NCBI GenBank assembly: GCA_937951615.1
Contig: CALFBH010000016.1
Span: forward strand, 46,746 to 110,745
Reading direction: 5' to 3'
DNA from: an uncultured Saprospiraceae bacterium
Lineage (GTDB): Bacteria; Bacteroidota; Bacteroidia; Chitinophagales; Saprospiraceae
DNA length: 64,000 nt
The notes beneath the pieces were generated by a model. The model was given only the letters and a program-made list of their open reading frames with translations. It was not told the origin of the DNA and did not search any database. Shown here piece after piece: positions 40,794 to 50,383 of the stretch. Position numbers and translations under genes: made by a program. Position 1 is the first letter of the stretch, and each line of letters opens with the position of its first letter.

Positions 40794-41864
40794 GTGAGAC
40801 TAAGGAAATATATCGTTCTCTTTGTAGCTATTTTACTAGCTGGACTACTTCATGCCCAGCAGGATTCTATTCCTGTCCGTGCCTATCCGCCCATTGACGA
40901 TGGTAACCTGATAGAAACCAAATGGAAATATACCTACACTGCCCACGCAGAAACCAATAGCGTAGTGCATAAAGCTGATGCTTCGTACGCTTATTATCTC
41001 CATTTTCGCCACGATTATACCTTTGAACATTACCTGAATGGCAGAAAAGCTAGTGGTCCCTGGGTGCTCAATGAAGCCCAAAACGAAATATTCTATAAAT
41101 TTAGAAATATTCGCTGGTGGCGAATTGCTGAACTCAGCAGCCGGACGCTCGTCATGGAATTTTCTCTGGGTAAAGCTTCTTACCAATATCATTTTATACG
41201 GGTAAAAGACGAAGACGCACCTTTTGTCAAACGAGCCAATGAGCTGCCAGACATTGATGTCATCAGCAAAGATAAAGCCATTGCGAAAGCCAATGTAGAT
41301 GCTATTCGTGAAACTGACCGACGAAACCGGGAAGTACGCCGCCAAAAACGCCGTGCGCGTCGAGCCGCCAAGCGAGAAAAGAAAAAAGTGAGACAAGAAG
41401 ATCGTTTTGAGCGTCGTTATCAGCCGGAAGAATCTATTACTTTTATTGAAATAGCGGTAATAGGAGGAGGATATTATGGCGGTCTTGATCCGGTTATTAA
41501 AGACTTCACGATTATTCGCAATAGCGGTAAACTCGTCAAAGAATACGAAACCGTAGAACGAGGACTGGTCAAAACCAGCAAAGACATAGAGCGGGAAGAA
41601 ATGGAACGACTGGTCAAGTTTATTTTAAATAAAAAATTCTTCGATTACGAAAAAACATACGACTGTGCGAGTTCAGATTGTGCAAAACGAAAAGGCGAAA
41701 AACCAACGCCTATTCCACTCCGAGTTTCTGTACAGTATGGTTCGCTGCGCAAAGTTGTCACCGTCAGTATGTGGGGTTACGACGATAAGCGCGTTAAATA
41801 CGTCGATTATCCAGCAGATTTAGATTTGATTATCGACGGCATACAGAAATTAGCTGGGCTTTGA
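40794..41864 (+). CDS. Secreted protein of unknown function
   Basis: 356 residues. It begins with GTG at 40794 and has a signal peptide (YIVLFVAILLAGLLHAQ). The N-terminal half (about 30-145) has a lipocalin-like, beta-rich pattern (YTYTAHAETNSVVHKADASY, GPWVLNEAQNEIFYKFRN). It is followed by a very basic coiled segment (NREVRRQKRRARRAAKREKK) and a C-terminal alpha/beta part (SITFIEIAVIGGGYYGGLD, EREEMERLVKFILNKKFFDY). No known domain recognised. The Arg/Lys segment could bind nucleic acid, LPS or an acidic partner. No operon. Confidence 0.72.
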   Translation: MRLRKYIVLFVAILLAGLLHAQQDSIPVRAYPPIDDGNLIETKWKYTYTAHAETNSVVHKADASYAYYLHFRHDYTFEHYLNGRKASGPWVLNEAQNEIFYKFRNIRWWRIAELSSRTLVMEFSLGKASYQYHFIRVKDEDAPFVKRANELPDIDVISKDKAIAKANVDAIRETDRRNREVRRQKRRARRAAKREKKKVRQEDRFERRYQPEESITFIEIAVIGGGYYGGLDPVIKDFTIIRNSGKLVKEYETVERGLVKTSKDIEREEMERLVKFILNKKFFDYEKTYDCASSDCAKRKGEKPTPIPLRVSVQYGSLRKVVTVSMWGYDDKRVKYVDYPADLDLIIDGIQKLAGL

Positions 41865-42035
41865 GTGCTTGCGCATAAAAAATCCAATACCGTCAAAGCT
41901 AAAGTTCGCAAACAAAAATTCCAGAAAAAGCAATACGTCCATTACACAATATTGTCATATTCAGGCTGGCCATCAATACCATTGTTGAAGAGCTGCGAAG
42001 CCTTGTGTTTGCAGACCATTTAAAGTTCAAACACG

Positions 42036-42067
42036 TTTGATAATTCGCTTACATTCCACTATCTTTG
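42036..42067 (+). promoter_or_regulatory. atpD-atpC promoter
   Basis: TTTG (42036-42039), 20-nt spacer, TATCTTTG (42060-42067): an exact match to the Bacteroidota consensus, about 65 bp before the atpD ATG. Confidence 0.82.
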
Positions 42068-42090
42068 CAGCGATTTTCAGAAACCCATGA

Positions 42091-43653
<1,563 letters not shown>

Positions 43654-43660
43654 ATAATAG

Positions 43661-43768
43661 AATGAGTGAATGATGGAATGAGTGAATAATAAGTAATCAT
43701 TAAAATTCATTCATTCTCTCATTCTACCCATTCATTCTCTCATTCTCTCATTCTCTCATTCGTTCATT
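43661..43768 (+). repeat. CATTCTCT word repeat before atpC
   Basis: TCATTCTCTCATTC words run right up to the atpC ATG, and a complementary GAATGAGTGAATGATGG block lies 40-100 bp upstream, so the atpD-atpC spacer can form a long hairpin. It could adjust the relative amount of epsilon to beta. Confidence 0.6.
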
Positions 43769-44020
43769 ATGAAATTAAGCATACTTACACCCGAAACACA
43801 ACTGTTTGAAGGAGAAGTCACTTCAGTGAAAGTACCGGGTACAGAAGGTCCATTTGAAGTGTTGAAAGGTCACGCTCCAGTTGTCTCGTCTTTGGAAAAA
43901 GGCGCAGTCTACATCAAAACGGAAAAAGGAGAAGAAATTTTTAATATTGAGAATGGATTTATAGAAGTTCTAAATAATAACATATCTTTGTTGGTACAAG
44001 CTGCTACGGAAAAAGCATGA
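43769..44020 (+). CDS. atpC: ATP synthase F1 subunit epsilon, short form
   Basis: 83 residues, only the beta-sandwich domain: MKLSILTPETQLFEGEVTSV, PGTEGPFEVLKGHAPVVSSL, then IENGFIEVLNNNISLLV. The C-terminal helical hairpin that inhibits ATP hydrolysis in E. coli and Bacillus is absent. This is typical of Bacteroidota, so regulation by that hairpin does not apply. Expressed with atpD. Confidence 0.93.
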   Translation: MKLSILTPETQLFEGEVTSVKVPGTEGPFEVLKGHAPVVSSLEKGAVYIKTEKGEEIFNIENGFIEVLNNNISLLVQAATEKA

Positions 44021-44180
44021 CAGTCTCAATGGCAGTAACAATATCAGTGGCAATATCTTTACATTGCTACTGTGACTGACACTGACCTTGGAACTGATAC
44101 TGCAAAAGATATTGTACAATAGGTGAATAATTGCGAAGGGGCAAGCCGATTACGGTCTTGTCCTTTTGTATTTTATAAGT

Positions 44181-44204
44181 TTTTCCCGATAATTATCGGG
44201 AAAA
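44181..44204. terminator. Palindromic terminator-like hairpin after atpC
   Basis: A perfect 24-bp palindrome with core CCCGATAATTATCGGG flanked by TTTT and AAAA; it could work in both directions. It ends 18 bases before the next ATG. Confidence 0.55.
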
Positions 44205-44221
44205 TCGAAGTTTAAATACTA

Positions 44222-44689
44222 ATGAAACTTTTATTAATAGCTATATCGTTCATGATAATCTCTGATTCAAATGTGTTACATCAAGGTACGCCTTTGGAAA
44301 TTGATGAACATGGAAATATAATTGGTTTACCTAAAAAGTTTGGAGAGTCAAAGTTTGATTTGGACAAAAACTATTTAAAAATAAACGACAAGGAAATAGT
44401 TTTTCCTTATTGTTTGAGCTATTATTTTGACATTCACGAAAAACCTGAATTGAATTTATTCGCTTCTTGGTATCATTCAAAAGATATAATGCCTCATTAT
44501 CTTCATTTTGATATTTTTCAAAAGAACGGAAATTTTGGATATGCGATTCTAATAAACTTGGAGACGTTGGAATTAATTAATGTACAAATATGTATTATCC
44601 AAGACAATACGATTTATAGTCATGAAATCAAACTGGAGGATTACTGCCTTGATGAATACAGAAAGGGGATCAAGGTTTTAAAAAAATGA
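44222..44689 (+). CDS. Hypothetical protein
   Basis: 155 residues. The first 20 (MKLLLIAISFMIISDSNVLH) are hydrophobic and may be a weak signal peptide. The rest is acidic and aromatic-rich, beta-like (VFPYCLSYYFDIHEKPELNL, ASWYHSKDIMPHYLHFDIF, FGYAILINLETLELINVQIC). Base composition is lower in GC than its neighbours. No family recognised and no operon partner; located between a bidirectional terminator-like palindrome and the convergent mevalonate gene. Possibly an acquired immunity-like or orphan gene, but that is only a guess from composition. Confidence 0.6.
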   Translation: MKLLLIAISFMIISDSNVLHQGTPLEIDEHGNIIGLPKKFGESKFDLDKNYLKINDKEIVFPYCLSYYFDIHEKPELNLFASWYHSKDIMPHYLHFDIFQKNGNFGYAILINLETLELINVQICIIQDNTIYSHEIKLEDYCLDEYRKGIKVLKK

Positions 44690-44722
44690 ATTTAAACCAA
44701 TCACTAATATCCTAATTACTAA

Positions 44723-45811
44723 TCACGACAAAACTTCTACCGCCCCATTCCCCACCACATCAGGAATCCATTTTCCATCTTCACAAAGCGGAGCTAATTC
44801 TTGCCGAATAAAATCCTGTACTGTATTGGTGTGAGCATCAGGATAAAGCAGGTGTAAATTTGGACCTGCATCTAAACTAAAATATAGTGGAATTTTACTG
44901 TCCAGTCTAAAAGCACGGACTTTTTGAATAGCTGCCAGTGAGTTGGCTTCCATCAAGACATAAGATGGATGTGAAGTCATCATCAGGGCGTGGAGTGTCA
45001 GGGCTTCATTTTCAGTAATATCGCCAAAGCGTTCCAGGTCGCCTTTGCGCAAAGCAATCAATAAGTCATTCAGTCGAGTATTGGCTTGTGCGTAGCGGAC
45101 ATCGGCATAGGGATTGCCTTCCATCAGCGCATGACCGGCACGGCTGGATACTGATTTTTCGCTTTTGCTAATGATTAAAATATCGTCGTGAAAAGTATGG
45201 AAAATTTCATGGACATCCTCAGCATAAGGGACGGCATAGAGATTGGAACCTCGCTCGACACCTTCGCCCCAAACCGCCATCACGGGATAAACAGACCGAC
45301 AGGCACTACCTGAACCGAGCCTGGACACAAAACTCGCTTTTTGCCGAAAGGCAGCGTCCTCCTGCAAAGTACCAAACAGGTCGCGCTCTACGCTGCACAG
45401 ACATAAAGCTAAGGCGCTCATACTCGATGCGGAGGACGCAATGCCCGCCGAGTGCGGAAAGGAATTATAAGAATGTACCGTGCATTTGATTTGTCGCAAA
45501 AAAGGAAAAATATCTGCGATGGATTCCAGAAATTTCAACTGCTTGGCGCGAAAAGCTTCGTTTTTTGCACCATCAAAATAAAAATCCAATTCAATATCCG
45601 TTCCTGTGCCTGATTTGGGCGCGTATTCCAGAGTCGTTTCGGTATAAGCATTATTCAAGGTAAAACTGATGGACGGATTGCGCGGAAACTGCCTTCCATA
45701 TTTGCCCCAATATTTGACTAAGGCAAGGTTGGATGGGCTGCGCCAGGTCGTTTTGCCGGAATGGCTATGATTTGTGGGGACTTGTAAGGCTGGATTTATA
45801 TAATTGAGCAT
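44723..45811 (-). CDS. mvaD: Diphosphomevalonate decarboxylase
   Basis: 362 residues from the ATG at 45811 (MLNYINPALQ); a longer frame to 45907 enters a mobile element and is not credible. GHMP-kinase family: APs-like start TTWRSPSNLALVKYWGKYG, then SFPHSAGIASSASSMSALAL, the glycine/serine-rich ATP loop, and SLDAGPNLHLLYP with the Asp acting in decarboxylation. It makes isopentenyl diphosphate from mevalonate diphosphate in the cytoplasm, so this organism uses the mevalonate route. No other gene of the pathway is nearby. A MITE-like element sits 33 bp upstream of the start and may affect expression. Confidence 0.9.
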   Translation of the reverse strand: MLNYINPALQVPTNHSHSGKTTWRSPSNLALVKYWGKYGRQFPRNPSISFTLNNAYTETTLEYAPKSGTGTDIELDFYFDGAKNEAFRAKQLKFLESIADIFPFLRQIKCTVHSYNSFPHSAGIASSASSMSALALCLCSVERDLFGTLQEDAAFRQKASFVSRLGSGSACRSVYPVMAVWGEGVERGSNLYAVPYAEDVHEIFHTFHDDILIISKSEKSVSSRAGHALMEGNPYADVRYAQANTRLNDLLIALRKGDLERFGDITENEALTLHALMMTSHPSYVLMEANSLAAIQKVRAFRLDSKIPLYFSLDAGPNLHLLYPDAHTNTVQDFIRQELAPLCEDGKWIPDVVGNGAVEVLS

Positions 45812-45844
45812 ATTTGACTTGATTGAGTAATTGAGCTGATTGAG

Positions 45845-46051
45845 TATGGCAATCGCATAAAAGTAAATTAGTCTTATACGTGTCCATTTTCTAACCACTA
45901 AGCGCACTAAGGAACACTAAAACTAACAGGATAAAAAGAACACAAAAGAAAATTCATTCGTGTTCTTTACACTATACAAGCCGATAGCTATCGGCTTCAT
46001 GTCCTTTAGTGCGCTTAGTGGTTTAAAAAATATTTTTATGCGATTGCCATA
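45845..46051. mobile_element. MITE-like element with perfect 18-bp TIRs and 10-bp target duplication
   Basis: TATGGCAATCGCATAAAA at 45845-45862 is repeated exactly inverted at 46034-46051. Perfect direct repeats GCTGATTGAG flank it at 45835-45844 and 46052-46061. The interior carries a second inverted pair (AACCACTAAGCGCACTAAGG and its complement) and the palindrome AAGCCGATAGCTATCGGCTT. Non-coding, 207 bp. Confidence 0.88.
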
Positions 46052-46095
46052 GCTGATTGAGGTATTTCGTGGAACAAAAGTACATAAAAAACGGC

Positions 46096-46103
46096 TATCT
46101 TTG
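46096..46103 (+). promoter_or_regulatory. -7 box of the GH65 gene
   Basis: TATCTTTG 21 bases before the ATG. No clear TTTG at the expected distance, so the match is partial. Confidence 0.45.
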
Positions 46104-46124
46104 ATACAAGAAAACAGTCGAACT

Positions 46125-48443
46125 ATGAAACAATACCTAACACACGACGAGTGGAAAATTATAGAAAATGGCTTTCATGCGGAGCATAATAAGATTAGCG
46201 AAAGCGTATTTAGCATTGGCAATGGTCGCATGGGGCAGCGGGCAAATTTTGAAGAACAATACTCCGGCGAAACCTTGCAGGGCAGCTATGTGGCGGGCGT
46301 CTATTACCCAGACAAAACGCGGGTTGGCTGGTGGAAGAATGGCTATCCTGAATATTTTGCTAAGGTACTGAATGCCTGCAATTGGATTGGAATTGATGTG
46401 CTGGTGAATGGGGAGGCACTTGATTTGGCGCTTTGTGAAGTGGCAGATTTTAAGCGGGTTTTGGATATGCAGCATGGGGTTTTGGAGCGTCAGTTTGCTG
46501 CGAAAATGCCGGGTGGAGCGCAGCTACAAGTGGAGGCGACGCGCTTTTGCAGCCTTGTAGATGATGAAGCCGGGGCTATTCGATATGCCATTCATTGTGC
46601 CTTTGATGGCGAGCTAAGTCTGAGTCCTTATCTGGATTTTGATGTGAAGAATGAAGACGCTAATTATGATGAAAAATTCTGGGATGAAGTGCAGCGTGTG
46701 GTGGGCAATAGGGAAGCTTATGTGACGGCAAGTACGCGCAAAACGGATTTTCATGTATGTACGGGGATGCAATATTCTGTGTATAAAAATGGACATCCTG
46801 AGACCCTTGCCCCTGCATTGACCGAAAGGGAAAAATACATTGGCAATACCATAAAAATATCCGTCAAAAAAGGCGATAAGATTGTATTATACAAATATGC
46901 TGCAAACCTTTCTTCCGAAAATCACCCCAAAACGGATTTAGTTGAACACTGCAAAAATGTCCTTGACAGGATTACTGAAAAAGGCTTCGACAAGATGCTG
47001 GAAGAGCAGTCGCAAGCCTGGTCGGAACGCTGGCGCGACAGCGATATTATGATTGCAGGAGATGTGGCTGCGCAGCAGGGCATTCGCTTCAATATTTTCC
47101 AACTTCATCAAACGTATACAGGCGAAGATGAACGGCTGAACATTGGTCCAAAAGGCTTTACTGGCGAGAAATATGGAGGCAGCACCTATTGGGACACAGA
47201 GGCTTATTGTCTGCCATTTTACCTGAGTACTGCGGATGAGCGAGTAGCTAGAAATCTGCTGGTATATCGGTACAAACATTTGCAAAAAGCCATAGAAAAC
47301 GCAGAGAAATTGGGTTTTCATAGTGGTGCGGCTTTATACCCGATGGTCACCATGAATGGTGAAGAATGTCATAATGAATGGGAAATTACCTTTGAGGAAA
47401 TTCATCGAAACGGAGCGATTGCTTACGCGATTTACGACTATGTCAACTACACAAATGACTATCCATATCTGGCTGAATATGGGCTGGAAGTGTTGATTGG
47501 CATTGCTCGATTTTGGGCACAACGGGTCAATTATTCTGAGGACAAACAGGCTTATGTCATGCTTGGAGTGACTGGTCCGAATGAGTATGAAAATAATGTG
47601 AATAATAATTGGTACACAAATTATACCGCTAAAAAATGTCTGGAATACGCGCTCGTGACATTGGATGCAATAAAAGAACACGCACCAAAACGCTACGCTG
47701 CAATTCTGGAAAAAACAAGTTTCGATGAAGTAGAAGAACCTAAAATGTGGCGGGATATTATCGGAAATATTTATCAGCCAAAAGATGAAAAACGAGGTGT
47801 CTTTTTGCAGCAGGACGGTTTTTTGGACAAAGACATTCAGCCCGTCAGTGCATTGAGCGAAGCGGATCAGCCGATTTGTCAAAAATGGTCTTGGGATCGG
47901 ATTTTGCGCTCCTGTTATATCAAACAGGCAGATGTTCTTCAAGGCTTGTATTTTTTTGAAGACGACTTTGATGAAGGCATCCATCGCCGCAATTTTGATT
48001 TTTATGAACCACTGACCGTACATGAATCTTCGCTTTCGCCTTGTGTGCATGTTGTCCTTGCAGCAAAATTGGGATACTACGAGAAAGCCTACCAACTCTA
48101 TCTTCGTACTGCTCGTTTGGATTTAGACGATTATAATAATGATACGGAAGATGGCTGTCACATCACGAGTATGGCGGGTACCTGGATGGCGGTGGTGAAG
48201 GGCTTTGGCGGTATGCGTGTGCGTGATGGGCAATTGCATTTCAGTCCATTTATTCCTGCGCAATGGACAGCTTATTCTTTTAAAATTCGCTTTCGCGGAA
48301 AGGTGCTTCATATACAAGTGAATAAGGAAGCCATTACAATAAAAAATGAATCGAATGAGGCGGTTGAGCTGACTGTTTTTGAAGAGAGGGTCAGTTTGGC
48401 TGGAGGTGAAAGTCGATTGTTTAAGTCGATAGTCAATGGCTAA
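46125..48443 (+). CDS. GH65 disaccharide phosphorylase (maltose phosphorylase-like)
   Basis: 772 residues from the ATG at 46125 (MKQYLTHDEWKIIENGF). The (alpha/alpha)6 domain contains YWDTEAYCLPFYL and VTGPNEYENNVNNNWYTNYT, where the Glu of GPNE (residue 487) aligns with the general acid of Lactobacillus maltose phosphorylase. KWSWDRILRSCYIKQADVLQ forms the phosphate and glucose side. It would split maltose, or a related alpha-glucoside, with phosphate to glucose and beta-glucose-1-phosphate in the cytoplasm; no signal peptide. The partner enzyme, beta-phosphoglucomutase, is 12 kb away at 60836 rather than adjacent. Exact linkage preference (maltose, trehalose, kojibiose) is not certain. Confidence 0.9.
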   Translation: MKQYLTHDEWKIIENGFHAEHNKISESVFSIGNGRMGQRANFEEQYSGETLQGSYVAGVYYPDKTRVGWWKNGYPEYFAKVLNACNWIGIDVLVNGEALDLALCEVADFKRVLDMQHGVLERQFAAKMPGGAQLQVEATRFCSLVDDEAGAIRYAIHCAFDGELSLSPYLDFDVKNEDANYDEKFWDEVQRVVGNREAYVTASTRKTDFHVCTGMQYSVYKNGHPETLAPALTEREKYIGNTIKISVKKGDKIVLYKYAANLSSENHPKTDLVEHCKNVLDRITEKGFDKMLEEQSQAWSERWRDSDIMIAGDVAAQQGIRFNIFQLHQTYTGEDERLNIGPKGFTGEKYGGSTYWDTEAYCLPFYLSTADERVARNLLVYRYKHLQKAIENAEKLGFHSGAALYPMVTMNGEECHNEWEITFEEIHRNGAIAYAIYDYVNYTNDYPYLAEYGLEVLIGIARFWAQRVNYSEDKQAYVMLGVTGPNEYENNVNNNWYTNYTAKKCLEYALVTLDAIKEHAPKRYAAILEKTSFDEVEEPKMWRDIIGNIYQPKDEKRGVFLQQDGFLDKDIQPVSALSEADQPICQKWSWDRILRSCYIKQADVLQGLYFFEDDFDEGIHRRNFDFYEPLTVHESSLSPCVHVVLAAKLGYYEKAYQLYLRTARLDLDDYNNDTEDGCHITSMAGTWMAVVKGFGGMRVRDGQLHFSPFIPAQWTAYSFKIRFRGKVLHIQVNKEAITIKNESNEAVELTVFEERVSLAGGESRLFKSIVNG

Positions 48444-48458
48444 ATGCAACAATATTCC

Positions 48459-48525
48459 GCTGTGCGTATGACAAATTGCACCGTTTTTGCCGTTCCATTC
48501 GCCCATGATTGAAACCACGGGCTTG
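48459..48525. repeat. Half copy of the GTGTGTATAAC element
   Basis: Starts CTGTGCGTATGACAAATTGC and ends in CGCCCATGATTGAAACCACG; the right half is missing. Lies between convergent genes. Confidence 0.6.
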
Positions 48526-48527
48526 AA

Positions 48528-50297
48528 TTATGCAGCAGAGAAAGCAGGCAGAGTAAAATGCAGTGTAGTAAACTCATTTTCTTCGGATTCTATCCAGATT
48601 TTACCATTATAAAGGTTTATAATTCTCTGGCAAATTGCCAGCCCAACCCCTGTTCCATTACTTCTTTGTTTATTGAGTTGATTGAAAATTCGGAATACTT
48701 TTTCATGGTATTGAGGGGCGATTCCTATGCCATAATCTTTAATGGAAATATGAGATTGACTGTTTTCGAGTTGGTGTTTGATTTCAATATGACAATCTTC
48801 CTCTTTTTTTCTGAATTGTATGGCGTTGTCTATCAGTTCACGAAACAAATTAGTTGCGTGTGTGGCTTTCATGTTCAAATGAACGTCATCGCAACTGATG
48901 TCTAATTCAAAAGCTAAGTCAAGATATTGATGTTTTATATTGTTTACAATTTTAACAAGTTCAATCTTTCCAATTTCTCTCTGTTGAGGTTTTTTGAAAC
49001 TGGTATATTCTAGTAGTCGGGCCAGGTTATTATTAATAGCATTGGTTTCGGAAAGGATAAAGTTGAGGTATTCTTTAGCGTTTTCATCCAATGATGTAGC
49101 GTGTTTTTTATGCAGTAAGTTTGCAAACCCCGTAATGCCCCGGACAGGTTCACGGAGGTCATGTGAAATGATATGTGTGAATTGTTCGAGTACTCCATTA
49201 TGCTCTTTTATTTCTTTATTTTTTTCTTCTAAAAGCTTGATCTCTTTTTCTCGTTCAGCAATAATTTTTTTGAAATTGTGGTCTCTGGATTCGGTAAATT
49301 GCTCTTGTGAAATTTGGTACAATTGTTCAAGATGAGGAAAGGCTTCCTGAAGCCTGTTTTTTGATTTATAAAAATCAACCAACTGGTTTAAAGTTCTTTG
49401 TATTTTGGGTTTCAAGTTATTTTGATTGGCATAATCTAATGCTTCATGGAGGCATGCAATTCCTACTTCCTCTTTTTCTGATTTGAAACACAAGCTAGCT
49501 TTATCGTTAAGAATTTCACATATAAGCATCCGGAATGACTTGGATTTTGCCAAGTCTAGTGCTTCATTGAATATTGTTAATGCTTCCTGGAAATTATTTT
49601 CCTCCATATAAATTTCACCTAAACCATTTAGGGTATGTGCTTTGAGCTTGTCGAAAAAAAGCCCTTGTTCTTCATGCTGCTGAATCGACTTTAATATGTT
49701 AAGGTGTGCCTGTCTAGCTTTAGTGACTGCCCCCATTTTGAAATGGCATAATGCTACATTATAGGAGGTGTTTAATTCCTTGTAAGGATCATTGGACTTT
49801 TGTGTGTGTAATAATGCGGCTTCCCAAGACACTAGTGCTTCGGGCAAATTCCCTATGCGAAAATAAACCAGCCCTAGATTATTATAAACAGTGAGTACAT
49901 TTTCATCGTCTTCAAGAGATAGAGACCTCAGTAAATGATAAATCGCCAATTGATTATTGCCACTATTGCTATACGCAAACCCTAAGCAATTATTAATAAA
50001 GGCAAGCTCCCTATTATTATTAGGCTGATATTGTCGTACTAAGTCCAGTGCTTCATGAAAAGTTGCGATTGATTTTTTGGGTTTTCCTATATACGTCAGA
50101 CATGTACCGCAAAGGCGTTTGGCTTCTATTTGCCGACTATAATCCTTTAAAGAAGTCGCTATATCCAGCAATTGTTGAGCCTTTTCAAGGGCTATAGATG
50201 GATTAGATCTTTTTAAGTTATGAATCTCTTCTAATAATGCCCTTATTGCTTCATTTCGATATGCTTTTATTGAATTATGTGTAGAGATTTCCGACAT
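48528..50297 (-). CDS. Cytoplasmic TPR histidine kinase A
   Basis: 589 residues, no membrane segment. Residues about 20-330 form six or more TPR-like repeats (for example SLEDDENVLTVYNNLGLVYF, GLGEIYMEENNFQEALTIFN). A coiled coil (KKIIAEREKEIKLLEEKNKE) leads to the HisKA domain with FTHIISHDLREPVRGITGF (phospho-His near 379). The ATPase domain has RELIDNAIQFRKK, KDYGIGIAPQYHEKVF and GTGVGLAICQRI. The TPR array probably receives a protein or peptide signal in the cytoplasm. No response regulator is encoded next to it. It is about 50 percent identical over long stretches to the kinase just upstream, so the pair is a tandem duplication. Confidence 0.9.
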   Translation of the reverse strand: MSEISTHNSIKAYRNEAIRALLEEIHNLKRSNPSIALEKAQQLLDIATSLKDYSRQIEAKRLCGTCLTYIGKPKKSIATFHEALDLVRQYQPNNNRELAFINNCLGFAYSNSGNNQLAIYHLLRSLSLEDDENVLTVYNNLGLVYFRIGNLPEALVSWEAALLHTQKSNDPYKELNTSYNVALCHFKMGAVTKARQAHLNILKSIQQHEEQGLFFDKLKAHTLNGLGEIYMEENNFQEALTIFNEALDLAKSKSFRMLICEILNDKASLCFKSEKEEVGIACLHEALDYANQNNLKPKIQRTLNQLVDFYKSKNRLQEAFPHLEQLYQISQEQFTESRDHNFKKIIAEREKEIKLLEEKNKEIKEHNGVLEQFTHIISHDLREPVRGITGFANLLHKKHATSLDENAKEYLNFILSETNAINNNLARLLEYTSFKKPQQREIGKIELVKIVNNIKHQYLDLAFELDISCDDVHLNMKATHATNLFRELIDNAIQFRKKEEDCHIEIKHQLENSQSHISIKDYGIGIAPQYHEKVFRIFNQLNKQRSNGTGVGLAICQRIINLYNGKIWIESEENEFTTLHFTLPAFSAA

Positions 50298-50302
50298 AGC
50301 AT

Positions 50303-50334
50303 GTTATACGAAAAACAGGCAAATAAGATGCAAA
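50303..50334 (-). promoter_or_regulatory. Promoter-like block of kinase A, shared with kinase B
   Basis: Minus-strand TTTG (50331-50334), 20-nt spacer, CGTATAAC (50303-50310) five bases before the ATG. The same arrangement precedes kinase B. The -7 region differs from TAnnTTTG. Confidence 0.5.
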
Positions 50335-50383
50335 ACACCCTAGCGAAGTTATTTTTTAACAAAAAGACAGGAAATGACAAAGT

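Noticed and set aside
43769..44020. Truncated atpC
   Set aside because: The short form without the C-terminal hairpin is normal in this phylum, so it is not damage.
47334..48095. Minus-strand frame of 253 codons
   Set aside because: Antisense to the GH65 gene; Phe/Ile-rich shadow.
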